A stretch of DNA of 64,000 nt from CBDBBY01 sp965205055 (GTDB lineage: Bacteria; Pseudomonadota; Alphaproteobacteria; Rhodobacterales; Rhodobacteraceae). The notes beneath the pieces are model-generated. The model was not told where the DNA came from. It did not search any database and saw nothing but the letters and a program-made list of their open reading frames with translations. The translations under genes and the position numbers were made by a program. The stretch spans positions 2,046,001-2,110,000 of the forward strand of contig OZ242030.1 in assembly GCA_965205055.1 (NCBI GenBank), written 5' to 3'. Below are positions 55,769 through 64,000 of the stretch, piece after piece. Each line of letters begins with the position of its first letter. Position 1 is the first letter of the stretch.

Positions 55769-56689
55769 ATGAGCAACGTCGCTCTCTTGCTGGCGGCATT
55801 GATTTTGGATGCGCTGCTCGGCGAGCCCGAGCAGATCTGGAAACGGGTCCGCCACCCTGTGAGAATCATGGGCGATCTCGTCGGATGGGCGGACAAGAAA
55901 TTCAACAGCGGAGGGCATAGGAAGGCGAAGGGCGCCGCATTGATGGCGGCAGGCGTGCTCGCTTCGCTGGCGAGCGGCGCGCTGGTGTCGGCGGTACCGG
56001 ATTTCGGATTGCTGGAAGTCCTGCTCGCAGCGACGCTCCTTTGCCAGAAAAGCTTGGTCGAGCATGTTCGAACGGTAGCGGATGGACTGAGGTACGGGCT
56101 TCAGGAGGGCAGGAACGCCGTCGGCAAAATAGTAGGCCGAGATGTCCGAGAGCTGGATGGCGACGGCGTTGCGAGAGCGGCGATCGAGAGCGCGGCGGAG
56201 AATTTCTCGGACGGCGTCGTTGCTCCGGCATTCTGGTTCGCCGTTCTGGGTTTGCCCGGAATCGTCGCGTACAAATTCATCAATACGGCAGACAGCATGA
56301 TCGGATACCGGAACGACCGATTCCGAGAATTCGGATGGGCGGCCGCGAAACTGGACGACATGATCAACTATGTTCCCGCTCGACTGAGCGCGGCGCTAAT
56401 CGCGATTGCTCACGGATGCTGGTCGGCGTTTCGGGTCATGAAGGACGATGCGCCTCGGCACAGGTCGCCGAATGCTGGTTGGCCCGAGGCCGCTTTGGCG
56501 CGCGTATTGGGCGTTGCGTTGTCGGGACCGAGAACTTACGGCGGAGTAGCCGTTGATTTTCCCTTCGTCAATTCGAGCGGCCGCAAGGCGATATCAATCA
56601 AGGACATCGACCGCGCCGTCCGTGCGGTGTGGCGCACATGGCTTGCGGGTTGCAGCGGACTGGCGGTGGTTTCGCTCATCATCTGGTGA
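55769..56689 (+). CDS. cobD: Adenosylcobinamide-phosphate synthase (CbiB/CobD type)
   Basis: Three hundred and six residues, membrane-embedded, starting NVALLLAALILDALLGEPEQ and HPVRIMGDLVGWADKKFN. The conserved loop VGRDVRELDGDGVARAAIES followed by AENFSDGVVAPAFWFAVLGLPG and TADSMIGYRNDRFREFGWAA is diagnostic. It joins (R)-1-amino-2-propanol phosphate to adenosylcobyric acid. With cobT and cobS 31 kb away it shows that late cobalamin assembly is encoded here. No riboswitch was recognised upstream. Confidence 0.92.
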   Translation: MSNVALLLAALILDALLGEPEQIWKRVRHPVRIMGDLVGWADKKFNSGGHRKAKGAALMAAGVLASLASGALVSAVPDFGLLEVLLAATLLCQKSLVEHVRTVADGLRYGLQEGRNAVGKIVGRDVRELDGDGVARAAIESAAENFSDGVVAPAFWFAVLGLPGIVAYKFINTADSMIGYRNDRFREFGWAAAKLDDMINYVPARLSAALIAIAHGCWSAFRVMKDDAPRHRSPNAGWPEAALARVLGVALSGPRTYGGVAVDFPFVNSSGRKAISIKDIDRAVRAVWRTWLAGCSGLAVVSLIIW

Positions 56690-56862
56690 ATTGCCCCGCA
56701 ATCCGGATCATGAGCGACCTTCGCATGCGAAATCCTGAAATTCGCCAATATTTACATGTCCGTCAAGTTGATTTATCAACTTCCATTCTTGGTTCAGCAC
56801 TGACCCCCGCCGGCGTTGAACCGAAAATCAACAGCGGGACAACTTGTGTAATCGGAGGAATC

Positions 56863-57792
56863 ATGAAGAAAACAATTATTGCCGCAGGCATTGCGTCAGC
56901 GATGACAACTGCGGCCGCCGCCGAAACGATTGGAGTTTCGATGGCACGATTCGACGACAACTTCCTGACCGTTCTGCGCAACGGCATGGCCAGCTACGCC
57001 GAGTCGCTGAACGATGTCGATATTCAGATCGAAGATGCCCAAAACGATGTCGGCAAGCAACTCAATCAAATACAGAACTTCATCGCTTCAGGCGTTGACG
57101 CCATCGTCGTAAACGCCGTCGATACGGACGCAACGATTGCGATGACGAAGGCCGCGGCGGATGCGGGCATTCCGCTTGTGTATGTGAACCGGGAGCCGAT
57201 CAACGTCGACGATCTTCCCGACAATCAGGCTTTCGTTGCGTCGAATGAGGTAGAATCCGGCACTCTTGAGACTTTCGAAATCTGCAAGCTGCTCGGCGGA
57301 AAGGGAAAAGCCTTGGTGTTGATGGGCGAGCTTTCCAACCAAGCCGCGCGTCAGCGAACAGCCGACATTTACGACGTTCTTGAGCTTGAGATGTGCAGCC
57401 GGATTGAAATTGTGGAAGAGCAGTCTGGAAACTGGGATCGCACGCAAGGCGCGGATTTGATGGCCAATTGGCTTTCCGCGGGGGTGGAATTCGATGCGGT
57501 GATTTCAAACAACGATGAAATGGCTATCGGCGCGATTCAGGCAATGAAAGCGGCTGGGATCTCTATGGAAGACGTAATTGTTGGCGGAGTCGACGCAACG
57601 CAGGATGCGCTTGCCGCAATGGCTGCGGGCGACCTCGACGTGACGGTGTTCCAAGATGCCGCAGGCCAAGGGAGCGGCTCAATCGACGCGGCTTTGAAGC
57701 TTGCCCGCGGCGAGGACGTCGACCAGAAGGTCTACATTCCCTTCGAACTGGTCGTTCCCTCGAACATGAACGAGTACATAGCGAAAAACTAG
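56863..57792 (+). CDS. Sugar ABC transporter substrate-binding protein (RbsB-like, second system)
   Basis: Three hundred and nine residues. Signal peptide KKTIIAAGIASAMTTAAAAE; GGAGG precedes ATG 56863. The mature periplasmic-binding-protein type-1 fold has IGVSMARFDDNFLTVLRNGM, DVQIEDAQNDVGKQLNQIQN and GVDAIVVNAVDTDATIAMTK. This matches the ribose, xylose or rhizopine/inositol group (MocB/IbpA-like) rather than FrcB. The permease and ATPase follow in the same operon, and a hairpin lies between it and the permease. Confidence 0.9.
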   Translation: MKKTIIAAGIASAMTTAAAAETIGVSMARFDDNFLTVLRNGMASYAESLNDVDIQIEDAQNDVGKQLNQIQNFIASGVDAIVVNAVDTDATIAMTKAAADAGIPLVYVNREPINVDDLPDNQAFVASNEVESGTLETFEICKLLGGKGKALVLMGELSNQAARQRTADIYDVLELEMCSRIEIVEEQSGNWDRTQGADLMANWLSAGVEFDAVISNNDEMAIGAIQAMKAAGISMEDVIVGGVDATQDALAAMAAGDLDVTVFQDAAGQGSGSIDAALKLARGEDVDQKVYIPFELVVPSNMNEYIAKN

Positions 57793-57818
57793 CGCTTTCT
57801 GGTCATTCGTATTAAGAA

Positions 57819-57862
57819 CGGCGAGAGGCGGGCAACAGCTCGGCCCCTCGCCGGTCCTTTTT
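57819..57862 (+). terminator. Partial terminator/attenuator after the second binding-protein gene
   Basis: CGGCGAG pairs with CTCGCCG (57819-57825 and 57847-57853), extended by AGG with CCT, followed by GTCC and five T. It lies between the binding-protein gene and the permease, matching the position of the stem-loop in the first transporter operon. It probably lowers read-through so that the binding protein is in excess. Confidence 0.65.
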
Positions 57863-57981
57863 CGATTTCGCAAGAATTCGTTGAGGCGATTGCCGGAGTT
57901 GAAGGTAGGTCGGCAATATGTCGGGCCAAGCGATTCCATGCAGCCCGGCCGGATTGATGTTCGGGAGGAGTGATTTAGGCG

Positions 57982-59028
57982 ATGCTCCAGAAATTAAGGA
58001 ATTCCCAGTCTTCAGAGTCAGATGCTGGTCCGGGGGAATTGGGAGCTCGGAAAAAGAAACTGCCGCACGAGGTGAACGTATTCATCGCGCTGGTTGGCAT
58101 TGCGTTGATTTTCGAGGTTTTCGGTTGGTTCGTTCAGGGCCAAAGTTTCATATTGAACACGCAGCGGCTCAGCATCATGATCCTGCAAGTATCCGTTGTG
58201 GGCATAATCGCCGTCGGTGTCACCCAAGTCATAATCACAGGCGGGATCGACTTGTCGTCAGGATCGATCGTCGGCGCGACGGCAATGATCGCGATGAGCT
58301 TTGCGCAAGTCGGCACTTATCCGAGGGCGGTATATCCCGAACTCACGGATCTTCCGGTCGTCATTCCGCTGGCAGTCGGACTGCTGGTCGGCTTGGCGGC
58401 CGGACTTATCAACGGCCTATTGATCGCCTATACGAAAATTCCGCCGTTCATCGCCACATTGGGCATGATGGTTACGGCGCGCGGCCTAGCGAAGTGGTAC
58501 ACGAAAGGCCAGCCTGTTTCGTTTCCCACGGACTCGTTCGCTGCCATCGGCGTCGGAATGCGGCCGGTATTGATATTCTTGTGCGTCGCCATCCTTTTCC
58601 AGCTCATCCTTCGATTCACGAAATACGGGAAACACACGTACGCCATCGGATCGAACGAGGAAGCCGCGCGGGTTTCCGGGATCAATGTCGAGCGCCACCT
58701 TATTCTCGTCTACACGATCGCGGGCTTGCTCGCGGCTTTGGCCGGCATGGTGGTCGCCGCCAGAGGGCTGACCGCCCAAGCCGGCATGGGGCTGATGTAC
58801 GAACTCGACGCCATTGCAATGGCTGTCATCGGCGGGACATCCTTGTCGGGCGGGCGCGGCTCCATAATCGGAACGACGCTCGGGATGCTGGTTTTCGGTG
58901 TCATTATCTCCGGATTCACGTTCCTCAGATTGGATGCATACTATCAGGAAATGATCAAAGGAATGATTATCGTCGCGGCAGTTGTCGCCGACGTTTACAG
59001 GCAGCGAAAACGAAGGATGGAAACTTGA
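57982..59028 (+). CDS. Sugar ABC transporter permease (second system)
   Basis: Three hundred and forty-eight residues from ATG 57982 (MLQKLRNSQSSESD). About ten hydrophobic helices with the CUT2 stretches VTQVIITGGIDLSSGSIVGA, IPPFIATLGMMVTARGLAKW and GGTSLSGGRGSIIGTTLGML. It forms the pore of the second sugar importer and overlaps functionally with the ATPase gene ten bases downstream. Sequence is only moderately like the first permease, so these are distinct systems and not a recent duplication. Confidence 0.92.
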   Translation: MLQKLRNSQSSESDAGPGELGARKKKLPHEVNVFIALVGIALIFEVFGWFVQGQSFILNTQRLSIMILQVSVVGIIAVGVTQVIITGGIDLSSGSIVGATAMIAMSFAQVGTYPRAVYPELTDLPVVIPLAVGLLVGLAAGLINGLLIAYTKIPPFIATLGMMVTARGLAKWYTKGQPVSFPTDSFAAIGVGMRPVLIFLCVAILFQLILRFTKYGKHTYAIGSNEEAARVSGINVERHLILVYTIAGLLAALAGMVVAARGLTAQAGMGLMYELDAIAMAVIGGTSLSGGRGSIIGTTLGMLVFGVIISGFTFLRLDAYYQEMIKGMIIVAAVVADVYRQRKRRMET

Positions 59029-59038
59029 GGCATCGGAC

Positions 59039-59821
59039 ATGGCGGAAGACGACGATATAATCCTCAGGACGGATGGGCTCACCAAGCATTACGGCGGCGT
59101 GCACGCATTGGAAAAGGCCGACTTCTTTCTGCGGAAAGGCGAGCACGTCGCGATCGTCGGAGACAACGGAGCGGGCAAATCCACGCTCGTGCGAATGATT
59201 TCAGGCGTCGAACAACCGACTTCGGGGAAGATCTACTTCGATAATGGCGAGGTGTCGTTCGCCAATCCGATCGAGGCGAAGGAAGCGGGTGTTGAAACTG
59301 TCTTCCAAGACCTCGCTCTTGCCGACGATCTCGACGTTCCATCCAACATCTTCCTGGGACGGGAACTCAAATATTTCAATCTCGGTCCGTTCAGCATCCT
59401 GAATGAGAAGCTGATGATGCGGAAATCGAAAGAAGTTCTGCAGAAGACGGGGATCAAGATCCCGGATCTCAAGAATGCGATCGGAAACATGTCCGGCGGG
59501 CAGCGCCAATGCGTGGCGATCAGCCGTTCCGCAAGTTTCGTGTCGAAGCTGATCATCATGGACGAGCCGACGGCGGCTCTCGGCGTGCAGGAAACCGGCC
59601 AGGTCGAAAACATCATTCGAGGATTGAAGAAGAACGGAGTTCCTTTGATCCTGATCAGCCACAACTTGCGGCAAGTTTTCGATCTCGTCGACAAGATATG
59701 GGTGTTCCGCCGCGGACGGGTCGTGGGAGCGGTCGATGCAGCCAAGACCGACGGCAACGAGATCGTGTCATTGATTACAGGCGTGAAGTCCACGGTTGAA
59801 TCGAACGCAAACCACGTTTGA
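59039..59821 (+). CDS. Sugar ABC transporter ATP-binding protein (second system)
   Basis: Two hundred and sixty residues from ATG 59039 (MAEDDDIILRTDGL). Walker A IVGDNGAGKSTLVRMISG, signature NMSGGQRQCVAISRS, Walker B LIIMDEPTAALGV and switch His LILISHNLRQVF are present. It has a single nucleotide-binding domain, as in the first system. It energises uptake with the preceding permease and binding protein. GAGG precedes the start. An earlier in-frame start at 58982 would overlap the permease. Confidence 0.92.
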   Translation: MAEDDDIILRTDGLTKHYGGVHALEKADFFLRKGEHVAIVGDNGAGKSTLVRMISGVEQPTSGKIYFDNGEVSFANPIEAKEAGVETVFQDLALADDLDVPSNIFLGRELKYFNLGPFSILNEKLMMRKSKEVLQKTGIKIPDLKNAIGNMSGGQRQCVAISRSASFVSKLIIMDEPTAALGVQETGQVENIIRGLKKNGVPLILISHNLRQVFDLVDKIWVFRRGRVVGAVDAAKTDGNEIVSLITGVKSTVESNANHV

Positions 59822-60068
59822 ATCGATGGAGCTAGCGGAAACTGCGCAAGTGATCGGAATCTGACGCTGAAGTTGCGCGTTGTCACAGACTTAGCAAAGC
59901 GATGCGCATTGCATGAAACATCGCCAAGATCAGAGCAGTTTGTTTGGCTTTTGGGCAGCTGGTAGGCTGCCAATGCCGATAGCAAATTTCCAATTGAAAA
60001 CTTGTGGGTTGATCGCAAAAGCGATGGCCGCTTATTGATTGTCCGCAGAATGAAAAGAAGGACCGATT

Positions 60069-60641
60069 GTGACTGGGATAATGGATCAGGTCGACGAGAT
60101 CCTTAAATTTCTCAATGAAAGGCGAATTCGCTGTACATACGGTGCTATAGGTGATGTCATTGGAAAGGATGCGCGGTGGGTTGGCAATCATCTCGGAATG
60201 AGACGAACCGAAGCATCTTGGGTGGTCAATTCGAAAACCAGAAAACCAACAAGTTATACAGAAGGCCAATATCACCGTGACCTCTTCGGGACAGAAAAAA
60301 TCATTTATTCGGGGGTTGAGTTAACGGATGCGGTTGATGAATGGAAACTGCGTCCAAACGAAGTTAACGATCCGTTCGAGACACTTGGCAACAAGGGAAC
60401 AAAACAGCGCGAGACCGCCCGCGCGCGAAGCATTCGGCTGACGCCGAATGAGAGACGCGCATTGGCGGTTTTGGATGCGAACCCAGATTGGGAAAAATCT
60501 CGAATTCACAAGCAATACGGAATCTTGGTGAAGTGCCTTCACCTGGACTCGAATCGCGGCGACAGATCCGACGAAATTCGGTTGACGGAAGTGGTTTGGG
60601 CGTGGGACCAGATCAAAGGCAGCAGCAAATTCAGCGATTGA
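60069..60641 (+). CDS. Fused protein: wHTH/alkyltransferase-like N-domain plus J-domain with HPD changed to HLD
   Basis: One hundred and ninety residues. The N-terminal 90 residues (ILKFLNERRIRCTYGAIGDV, ASWVVNSKTRKPTSYTEGQY) resemble small DNA-binding proteins with the TYGAIA turn of alkyltransferase-like proteins. The C-terminal 90 residues (ARSIRLTPNERRALAVLD, KCLHLDSNRGDRSDEIRLTE) match the C-terminal J-domain of alphaproteobacterial DnaJ-like proteins. The co-chaperone motif HPDxNGGD is HLDSNRGD here, so stimulation of Hsp70 is unlikely. The fusion may arise from a deletion joining two genes. Confidence 0.6.
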   Translation: MTGIMDQVDEILKFLNERRIRCTYGAIGDVIGKDARWVGNHLGMRRTEASWVVNSKTRKPTSYTEGQYHRDLFGTEKIIYSGVELTDAVDEWKLRPNEVNDPFETLGNKGTKQRETARARSIRLTPNERRALAVLDANPDWEKSRIHKQYGILVKCLHLDSNRGDRSDEIRLTEVVWAWDQIKGSSKFSD

Positions 60642-60805
60642 AGGATTTACAATAGCCCCGCCATCTCAATGCGCGGGAACGTAGGTCGAATGCAAGTCCG
60701 AAGTTCCGCGTGGGTTTTCGAACAACCGTTTGAACGTCAGGTATATTTCGGGATATATGCCGTGCCTCTTCCGGACACGATGCGCAGGGAGGGGCTACTG
60801 CCTGA

Positions 60806-61508
60806 CTAGTGGCACCTTCAACACACAAGAGTCCCTTTGATGCTTGCCGGCTCCGGTGCGGCCTCTGCGATTCCATCAGGCGGATTGATAAGCCGCGTTT
60901 GCAATTCATTGAACTGCACAACGAGAAAGAGGCGAAGTCGTTCAAACGGGCGGCCAGCGCGGATCGGCTCGTCGCAGCCTGTCGAAGACGGTTTCAAATA
61001 ACTCGAACAAGCCACTAGCTTCGCGTTCAGCAGCCGCATCGCGGGACCTTGGACCGGCACCGGCAGCGAGGGGACGCGCAGCCTAAACTCAAGTTTTTTT
61101 CGGGTTTCAGAGGGTTCCTTTTGATCGCCGTTCCGGGTCCAAGATTTGCTCGGTTTCGAACATTTTGCGGCCGACGCTGTCGCGCTGGATGGCGGCCATG
61201 GCCCAATGGCCGCCGGCGGTTCCAAACCGTCCGTTATCGGCGAGTCGTCGCTGGACCAGAACGGTTTGTCCGGATATTTTCGTGACGGGCGCGGCCCCGG
61301 AATTGCATCTCAGGGCATGCAGGTCGGCCTTCTGGACACTGTCGGAGGCTTCGGACAGGATGTCGGTTAAGACGGTGGCCCGATGCCGGGCATGGACCGT
61401 AGGGTTTCGACGGCTTAGCCGCTTTCCAACATCTCGTCCCGGTCGAGGACCTTCTCGATTTGTGTGCATCCCACTTTCTTTGGATAGAAGGGGACGAAAT
61501 GCCACTAG
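60806..61508. mobile_element. 699-bp CTAG-flanked element, longer relative of 5335-5548
   Basis: CTAG lies at 60806-60809 and 61505-61508, with ends CTAGTGGCA... and ...TGCCACTAG. The left 125 bp are homologous to the left end of the 210-bp element, sharing ACACACAAGA and CATTGAACTG. The right ends share AAATGCCACTAG. The body from about 61020 to 61500 has no recognisable transposase on either strand. It may be a truncated or passenger-carrying element needing a transposase in trans. Confidence 0.65.
60809..61018 (+). CDS. Element-borne small protein, CD...FIEL motif
   Basis: Sixty-nine residues from GTG 60809, which lies inside the left terminal CTAGTGG. STHKSPFDACRLRCGLCDSI and KPRLQFIELHNEKEAKSF align to the frame in the 210-bp element with about 27 identical residues of 43, and many base differences are at third positions. 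CDSI...FIEL resembles the Asp...Glu spacing of small PD-(D/E)xK-like proteins, but Lys is absent (FIELH). The function is unknown. Confidence 0.4.
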   Translation: MAPSTHKSPFDACRLRCGLCDSIRRIDKPRLQFIELHNEKEAKSFKRAASADRLVAACRRRFQITRTSH

Positions 61509-61729
61509 TTGAAATCGTCCACCAACCTTTCGTCCGCTGTCAAATGCCGCTCCGAAAACAACCGCAGGGGCGATTTCCTCAATTGGATGCCTCGTCGCGC
61601 TCCCGTCTGACCAAAAAGTTTGGAACGCGTCCTCTTGATTTTGTTCCGGACGTGCTTGATTTCGGCGTTGATTGTTTTGAGCCTTCTGACGAACATTCCG
61701 GTGTCGTCAGGGACGGCCTCGACGGTCAC
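61505..61729 (-). pseudogene. Hypothetical protein broken by the 699-bp element
   Basis: Seventy-four residues, rich in Lys and Arg (RRLKTINAEIKHVRNKIKRT, ARRGIQLRKSPLRLF). The stop TAG is the CTAG of the inserted element, so the original reading frame may have continued past the insertion. The residues on the far side are not recognisable. No family was assigned. Confidence 0.25.
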
Positions 61730-61902
61730 CGACTCGTTTGTTTAGCCGATTGCTTTCCGGAAAACCCGGTGCAGTACAGACATTTGCGCAACTAATTGTG
61801 CAAGGACTAGCGGGACGTTGCCCGCTGTGCTCGGAACTGTCATAAACAGCGGATGAGATTCAGCAAACGGCCACTGATGGACATCAATGCAGGGCAAGGA
61901 GC

Positions 61903-62997
61903 ATGACAGCAACCATCGATGCAGACCCTGAGGAGATAGAAGGTGTGGAAGACAGCCCATCCGGTTCTTGGGGCGATTATCCTATCGATACTCTGCTGAT
62001 ACGTAATAATACCCGTACCGTGCATGATGTTGTGCGCAGGATAGAACGGCAAACGTTTGTGATGGATCCTGACTTCCAGCGTGATTTCATTTGGGATACG
62101 GGCAAGCAAAGCAGATTGATCGAATCCGTTGTGATGCGGATCCCGCTGCCAGTATTCTATCTTGCCGAGGATGACCGGGAGCGTCTAGTTGTCGTGGATG
62201 GTTTGCAACGACTAACCACCTTTCAACGTTATATCCATAACGAATTCTCGCTTCGGCTAAAGGATCAGCCTGAGCTAAACAATAAAAAATTCGAGGATTT
62301 GCCACCCAAACTTCAGAATCGCATTGAAGACTGCAACCTGATCCTGTATGTCATCGACGCAAGGGTTTCCGAACAGGCGAGGTTGGATATCTTTGAGCGA
62401 GTTAACGGCGGGGTTCCACTGTCCCGACAACAGATGCGCAACTGCTTGTACATGGGCGACGCGACGCGATTCCTGAAGGATGAGGCGCGGACTGAGGCTT
62501 TTTTGAAAGCAACCGGGCGTAGCCTACAGACGAAGAAGATGCGGGATCGAGAGTTCGTCAATCGGTTTTGTGCGTTTCAAGTGTTGGAACTCGAAACTTA
62601 TCGAGACATGGATAAGTTTCTTGCCGATTGTCTCAGAAAAATGAACTCCCTGCCGGAGTTTTTGCCTAATTTGTCTCGCCAACTTGGAACCACGCTTGAC
62701 AACAATTTCAATTTGTTCGGCAAGCATGCATTTCGAAAACACAAGCCTGGGCAAGAAATGCGCAATGTGCTGAATGCCTCCCTATGGGACGTGATGTCCA
62801 CCGGTCTGTCGCGGTACCCGCCACAAGTTGTTAACGAAAGAGCTACCGCTCTGCGAGAGGCGTATTATCGACTCTTGAAAAACGAGGAGTTCGTGGATGC
62901 GATTACGCGGGGAACCAACAACGTGAATAAAGTCAAAACCCGCTTCGCGATGGCTGCAGAAATGTTTGAAGAAGTGCTCGGTGCTTACTCGACTTGA
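61903..62997 (+). CDS. DUF262 (ParB/GmrS-like) protein
   Basis: Three hundred and sixty-four residues; AAGGAG precedes ATG 61903. The DUF262 core shows FVMDPDFQRDFIWDTGKQSR, IPLPVFYLAED and VVDGLQRLTTFQRY, the DGQQR motif with Leu for the second Gln. FERVNGGVPLSRQQMRNCL is the second conserved block. The C-terminal HNH domain (DUF1524) of full GmrSD proteins is absent. It overlaps the following AAA gene by 17 bases. Such pairs occur in phage-defence islands, where DUF262 hydrolyses a nucleotide to control a nuclease. Confidence 0.85.
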   Translation: MTATIDADPEEIEGVEDSPSGSWGDYPIDTLLIRNNTRTVHDVVRRIERQTFVMDPDFQRDFIWDTGKQSRLIESVVMRIPLPVFYLAEDDRERLVVVDGLQRLTTFQRYIHNEFSLRLKDQPELNNKKFEDLPPKLQNRIEDCNLILYVIDARVSEQARLDIFERVNGGVPLSRQQMRNCLYMGDATRFLKDEARTEAFLKATGRSLQTKKMRDREFVNRFCAFQVLELETYRDMDKFLADCLRKMNSLPEFLPNLSRQLGTTLDNNFNLFGKHAFRKHKPGQEMRNVLNASLWDVMSTGLSRYPPQVVNERATALREAYYRLLKNEEFVDAITRGTNNVNKVKTRFAMAAEMFEEVLGAYST

Positions 62998-64000
62998 TCT
63001 CCGCTTCTTCAAGTGTTTCGAGCGGCTGCAGCTTCCTCTAGCGCCGCTGACGCTTCTCGCCGGCCTTAACGCTTCCGGCAAGTCGTCCGCACTGCAGGCG
63101 CTGGTCTTGTTGCACCAGACCATGCGCGAACACGAGTGGACAACTCGGCTCGTTCTCAACGGCACCGGCGTTCGATTGGGTACGATGCCGAACGTCGTCG
63201 ACGAAGTCTTCGGGCGGAGCAGCTTCGAGATTGCACTCTTGGACGATGAGAATACCTGCGGTTGGACGTTTGCGGGAGACCGGCGCGACATGTCTATGGC
63301 CGTCAAGAGGGTTTCCGTCAACGGACAAACGGTCGAAGCTCCTCAATTCTTACGTTACCTTTTACCCTCGGACGAGGAGTCCGCGACAAGCCCAACCTCT
63401 CTGGCCCGAAAGTTGCGGGATTTAACTTACATCACTGCAGAACGGGTGGGACCACAAGATGCGTATTCGCTTGAAGATCCTCATTTTTCCAAGATCGTAG
63501 GGCCGCGTGGCGAGCACGCGGTGAGCGTACTGCATTCGGGTCAAGACAAACCAGTATTGGCAGATCTCGCATTGCCGGACGCACCTGCCAGTCGATTTCG
63601 ACAGGTCGAGCAACGCATGCGCACGTTTTTTCCGGGCTGCACTCTAGAGCTGCAGCAAGCGCCCCGGTCGAACGTTGTGACGCTAGGCTTGCGGACTTCG
63701 GAAGACACGGGTTTTCATCTTCCGGCTCATACAGGATACGGTCTCACGCAGTGCTTGCCCATCGTGGTTGCTGCGCTTTCCGCTGACAGAGGGGACATCC
63801 TCTTGATAGAAAATCCAGAAATACATCTCCATCCTGCCGGTCAGGCGATGATGGGGCAATTTTTGGCTGACGTTGCACGTGCCGGGATGCAGGTTCTAGT
63901 GGAAACCCACAGCGATCATGTGCTGAGCGGCATTCGCCGCAAAGTCAAGAAAGGTCATCTTGCCGCGAATCAGGTCGCCATCCACTTTTTTCGACCAAGG
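62981..64000 (+). CDS. AAA ATPase with DUF3696 domain, cut by the window end
   Basis: At least 340 residues from GTG 62981 (VLTRLDLRFFKCFERLQLPL); the stop is outside the window. Walker A LLAGLNASGKSSALQALV, Walker B ILLIENPEIHLHPAGQAMMG and the switch VLVETHSDHVLSGIR are characteristic of the DUF3696/AAA_15 group. A short signature TGYGLTQCLPI is also present. It partners the DUF262 gene, with which it overlaps by 17 bases. A nuclease gene may follow beyond the window. Confidence 0.85.
   Translation, partial: MLTRLDLRFFKCFERLQLPLAPLTLLAGLNASGKSSALQALVLLHQTMREHEWTTRLVLNGTGVRLGTMPNVVDEVFGRSSFEIALLDDENTCGWTFAGDRRDMSMAVKRVSVNGQTVEAPQFLRYLLPSDEESATSPTSLARKLRDLTYITAERVGPQDAYSLEDPHFSKIVGPRGEHAVSVLHSGQDKPVLADLALPDAPASRFRQVEQRMRTFFPGCTLELQQAPRSNVVTLGLRTSEDTGFHLPAHTGYGLTQCLPIVVAALSADRGDILLIENPEIHLHPAGQAMMGQFLADVARAGMQVLVETHSDHVLSGIRRKVKKGHLAANQVAIHFFRPR

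Noticed and set aside
61107..61505. 132-codon minus-strand frame in the 699-bp element
   Set aside because: It has no transposase or other motif, and the short sister element lacks it; treated as non-coding body of the element.
1..64000. CRISPR array
   Set aside because: No regularly spaced short repeats were found by eye; the only clear tandem repeat is the 21-bp pair at 2885-2926.

Overview
This GC-rich window looks like a chromosomal segment of an alphaproteobacterium, probably of the Rhodospirillales type. Supporting markers are CarD, the 7Fe ferredoxin FdxA next to a SUV3-like helicase, a HisN-type histidinol phosphatase, an FrcBCA-type sugar transporter, CobT/CobS/CobD, and a J-domain protein of the alphaproteobacterial C-terminal type. 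It carries many insertion-sequence remnants, miniature elements and broken genes beside intact metabolic operons. A marine or host-associated life is my inference only. No rRNA, tRNA or CRISPR array was seen.

1-15 kb is an accessory region. It holds transposase ghosts (IS5-like twice, an IS630 remnant, and another fragment twice). A 114-bp miniature element with IS630-type ends interrupts an excisionase/antitoxin-type gene. A uronate-dehydrogenase-like reductase follows, then a SnoaL-fold gene cut by a 210-bp CTAG-flanked element. A McrBC restriction operon comes next, with mcrB broken or recoded at a run of eight A. An intact SnoaL-like gene, an XRE/ImmA protein lacking a zinc ligand and an OLD/RecF-type ATPase complete it.

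15-39 kb is mostly housekeeping and catabolism. A 1095-residue self-sufficient reductive dehalogenase combines a duplicated cobalamin-type domain, 2x[4Fe-4S] and a flavin/[2Fe-2S] reductase, and is the most striking gene. It is followed by a Kef-type antiporter, a Tat-exported amine oxidase, divergent cobT and cobS (cofactor supply that would suit the dehalogenase), carD, fdxA, a helicase, a TPR protein, an SCP2-hydrolase pair, hisN, a Bax-inhibitor-like protein, an OFA transporter and smc.

39-42 kb is a second small accessory patch: a DUF3883 nuclease-like protein, an orphan terminator that suggests a small RNA, and an AT-rich two-gene cassette with a membrane/LSm-like protein. 42-60 kb holds catabolic operons: Gfo/Idh reductase, thiolase plus maleylacetoacetate isomerase, and an FrcBCA-like sugar transporter. 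It also has a ring-degradation operon (MBL hydrolase, FAH-family hydrolase, second MBL protein, FAD monooxygenase, DUF2783), rnhB, cobD and a second sugar ABC transporter. Both transporter operons have a stem-loop after the binding-protein gene. 60-64 kb is a third accessory patch: a fused J-domain protein with a mutated HPD motif, a 699-bp relative of the CTAG element, and a DUF262 + AAA(DUF3696) gene pair cut by the window end.
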